Positions 62,778 through 64,000 of a stretch of 64,000 bases of DNA are shown here, one piece after another (the first letter of the stretch is position 1; every line of letters starts with the position of its first letter). The translations under genes and the position numbers were made by a program. The stretch comes from Oligoflexia bacterium (GTDB lineage Bacteria; Bdellovibrionota; UBA1018). The stretch is taken from assembly GCA_903935335.1 (NCBI GenBank), contig CAIZRG010000006.1:62001-126000 (forward strand). The letters run 5' to 3'. Below the pieces are notes generated by a model, which did not search any database, was not told where the DNA came from, and saw only the letters and a list, made by a program, of their open reading frames with translations.

Positions 62778-64000
62778 AAAAACCAGAGTTTTCTATTTTA
62801 TCTTTTAGTCCATTTCTTGGCCAATTTTTTGGATTGATATTTTTTCTTCTCCCCACGCTATCAGGAGCCATAGAAACAGCTTTTGAACAGGATCCAAGCC
62901 TACCCATCGTTTATCTCAATATTGCCATCCAATCAGGCTCTGTGAGTGATCCTCCAGGGCAAGCCGGGCTCACAAACTTTATGGGTGAAATGCTACTTCG
63001 AGGCACTTCCAGTCAAACAAAAAAGCAGATCGACTTAGCTCTGGATCAAATGGGAGCAAGCCTTGAGGTCGAAACACGGCTAGAAGCCATGATTTTTCGA
63101 GGGGCCGTTCTTTCTTCTCAGCTTAAGCCTTTTTTAGAACTCCTCCATGAGATTCTCTGTCGTCCGAGCTTTACTGGGCGTGAAATTAAAAAACTAAAAG
63201 CAGAAATCACCTCACTCCTCCAAGAAGAACTTGGGCATGATCATTCACTCACCTATCGAAAATTCAATCATTTCCTTTTTCAAGACCACCCGTACGGAAA
63301 ATCTATTCTAGGACAAATCTCGGAGCTTCAACAACTGACACACACCTCTCTTCTTTCCCACTACGAGAGCCTCATCAAAAGCTCATTAATTCTTGTGTTG
63401 GCAACAGGAGATACGAGTCTTGAGCAGATTTCAGGGTGGTCACAGCAGCTTGAAAAAACGCTTTCATCCAGAAGAACCGCCGAGTCCACTCCTTCGGTGA
63501 AACTCCAAACTCCACAGGACTCAAACCACCGACGCTTGCTCCTAATTGATAAGCCTGACCGCACTCAAACCCAAATCTACGGGGGACAAATCGGAGTTCA
63601 TTTGACTGATCCAGACTATTTTCCTCTTTATATAGGCAATCATGCATTTGGTGGGCCTTCGTTCTCAGCAATTCTCATGACTCAAATTCGAGTTAAAAGA
63701 GGTTGGAGCTATGGGGCTAATAGTTCGTTTCGCTTTGGAACCCAACCTCGTTCCTGGTCATTTCATCTTTTCCCAGCTGAGAAAAACACACCGCAAGCTC
63801 TTGAGTACACTCTTCATCTGATTGAGAACTTAAAAGAAAAAGGCATCACGGCTGCCCAATTTGAATTTGCCAAAGAAAGTCTCATCAAAAGCTCTGGGTT
63901 TATGTACAACACTCCAAGGCTCAGAATAGAAAATAAACTTTTAGAGAAAACCCTAAATTTACCTCAAGGATTCATGCAATCTTACGCTACGGAGCTTAAA
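62774..64000 (+). CDS. M16-family peptidase, non-catalytic partner (3' partial)
   Basis: The frame begins at an ATG overlapping the previous stop and stays open for 409 codons to the last base, so the gene continues past the window. Signal peptide LIFFLLPTLSGA. In place of HxxEH it has LTNFMGEMLLRG, so the zinc site is lost, as in the structural subunit of M16B heterodimers. The later part contains the RxxxxY-type substrate segment VKRGWSYGANSSFRFG, which completes the catalytic partner's active site. Confidence 0.9.
   Translation, partial: MKKPEFSILSFSPFLGQFFGLIFFLLPTLSGAIETAFEQDPSLPIVYLNIAIQSGSVSDPPGQAGLTNFMGEMLLRGTSSQTKKQIDLALDQMGASLEVETRLEAMIFRGAVLSSQLKPFLELLHEILCRPSFTGREIKKLKAEITSLLQEELGHDHSLTYRKFNHFLFQDHPYGKSILGQISELQQLTHTSLLSHYESLIKSSLILVLATGDTSLEQISGWSQQLEKTLSSRRTAESTPSVKLQTPQDSNHRRLLLIDKPDRTQTQIYGGQIGVHLTDPDYFPLYIGNHAFGGPSFSAILMTQIRVKRGWSYGANSSFRFGTQPRSWSFHLFPAEKNTPQALEYTLHLIENLKEKGITAAQFEFAKESLIKSSGFMYNTPRLRIENKLLEKTLNLPQGFMQSYATELK

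Overview
The window carries a moderately AT-rich chromosome segment of a Gram-negative bacterium. Two membranes are indicated by LptF, LpxC, several lipopolysaccharide-type glycosyltransferases, outer-membrane-like barrels and many lipoprotein signals. The housekeeping set is deltaproteobacterial in style: dnaX-recR followed by an MglA polarity GTPase, a membrane RodZ, DUF1385, a paired M16 peptidase operon and a serine palmitoyltransferase-type enzyme. I infer a Bdellovibrionota or deltaproteobacterial-grade lineage; the sequence alone does not allow finer placement. No rRNA and one tRNA (Pro, GGG) were found.

Layout. 1-4.4 kb: 3' part of lptF, a convergent spacer with three perfect DnaA boxes, then a minus-strand rlmD-like / TPR / rodZ group, rodZ carrying an 18-bp minisatellite. 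4.4-6.5 kb: two c-type cytochrome-like exported proteins (one a probable barrel) and a YceI protein. 6.6-13.1 kb: lepA-lepB-pyrB-pyrC-carA plus an unknown gene, tightly packed or overlapping. 13.2-16.5 kb: a 13-repeat FG-GAP lipoprotein, a degenerate duplicate of the preceding gene and a small His/Lys-rich exported protein. 16.5-22 kb: envelope glycan genes, an amidotransferase and a flippase-like protein. 22-30.3 kb: an accessory block with a broken AAA/DUF4143 ATPase, a RecQ-like helicase, a secreted clostripain-type protease, an exported phosphoribosyltransferase-like protein, a decayed BrnT/BrnA toxin-antitoxin locus with an intact-looking operator, tRNA-Pro, a CDGSH protein, a secreted EEP-fold phosphodiesterase and a lipoprotein.

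30.3-42.6 kb is a long minus-strand run: membrane-anchored Hsp20, lpxC, ruvB-ruvA-ruvC, a GNAT-like protein beside serine palmitoyltransferase (a probable sphingolipid pair), a HIT protein, murA, prmC, prfA, DUF1385 and rpmE. 42.6-46.7 kb is a second accessory block: a GNAT protein, a secreted F-box plus leucine-rich-repeat protein and a 648-residue exported protein of unknown family behind a textbook sigma-54 promoter. 47-64 kb returns to core genes: rho, mltG, a GT87 enzyme, ogt, mscS, dnaX, recR, mglA, a DksA/TraR-like regulator behind a possible second sigma-54 promoter, a secreted subtilase preceded by a large palindrome, ftsZ-ftsA-ftsQ, and an M16 pair whose second member runs off the window and is open to the last base.

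The unifying theme outside housekeeping is export. At least five large Sec-type proteins (C11 protease, PRTase-like, EEP, F-box/LRR, the 648-residue unknown) and the subtilase sit in AT-rich islands with palindromic or sigma-54 control elements. This fits a predatory or host-associated life style, but that is inference. The most unusual single items are the F-box/LRR exported protein, the sigma-54-driven unknown beside it, and the serine palmitoyltransferase/GNAT pair.
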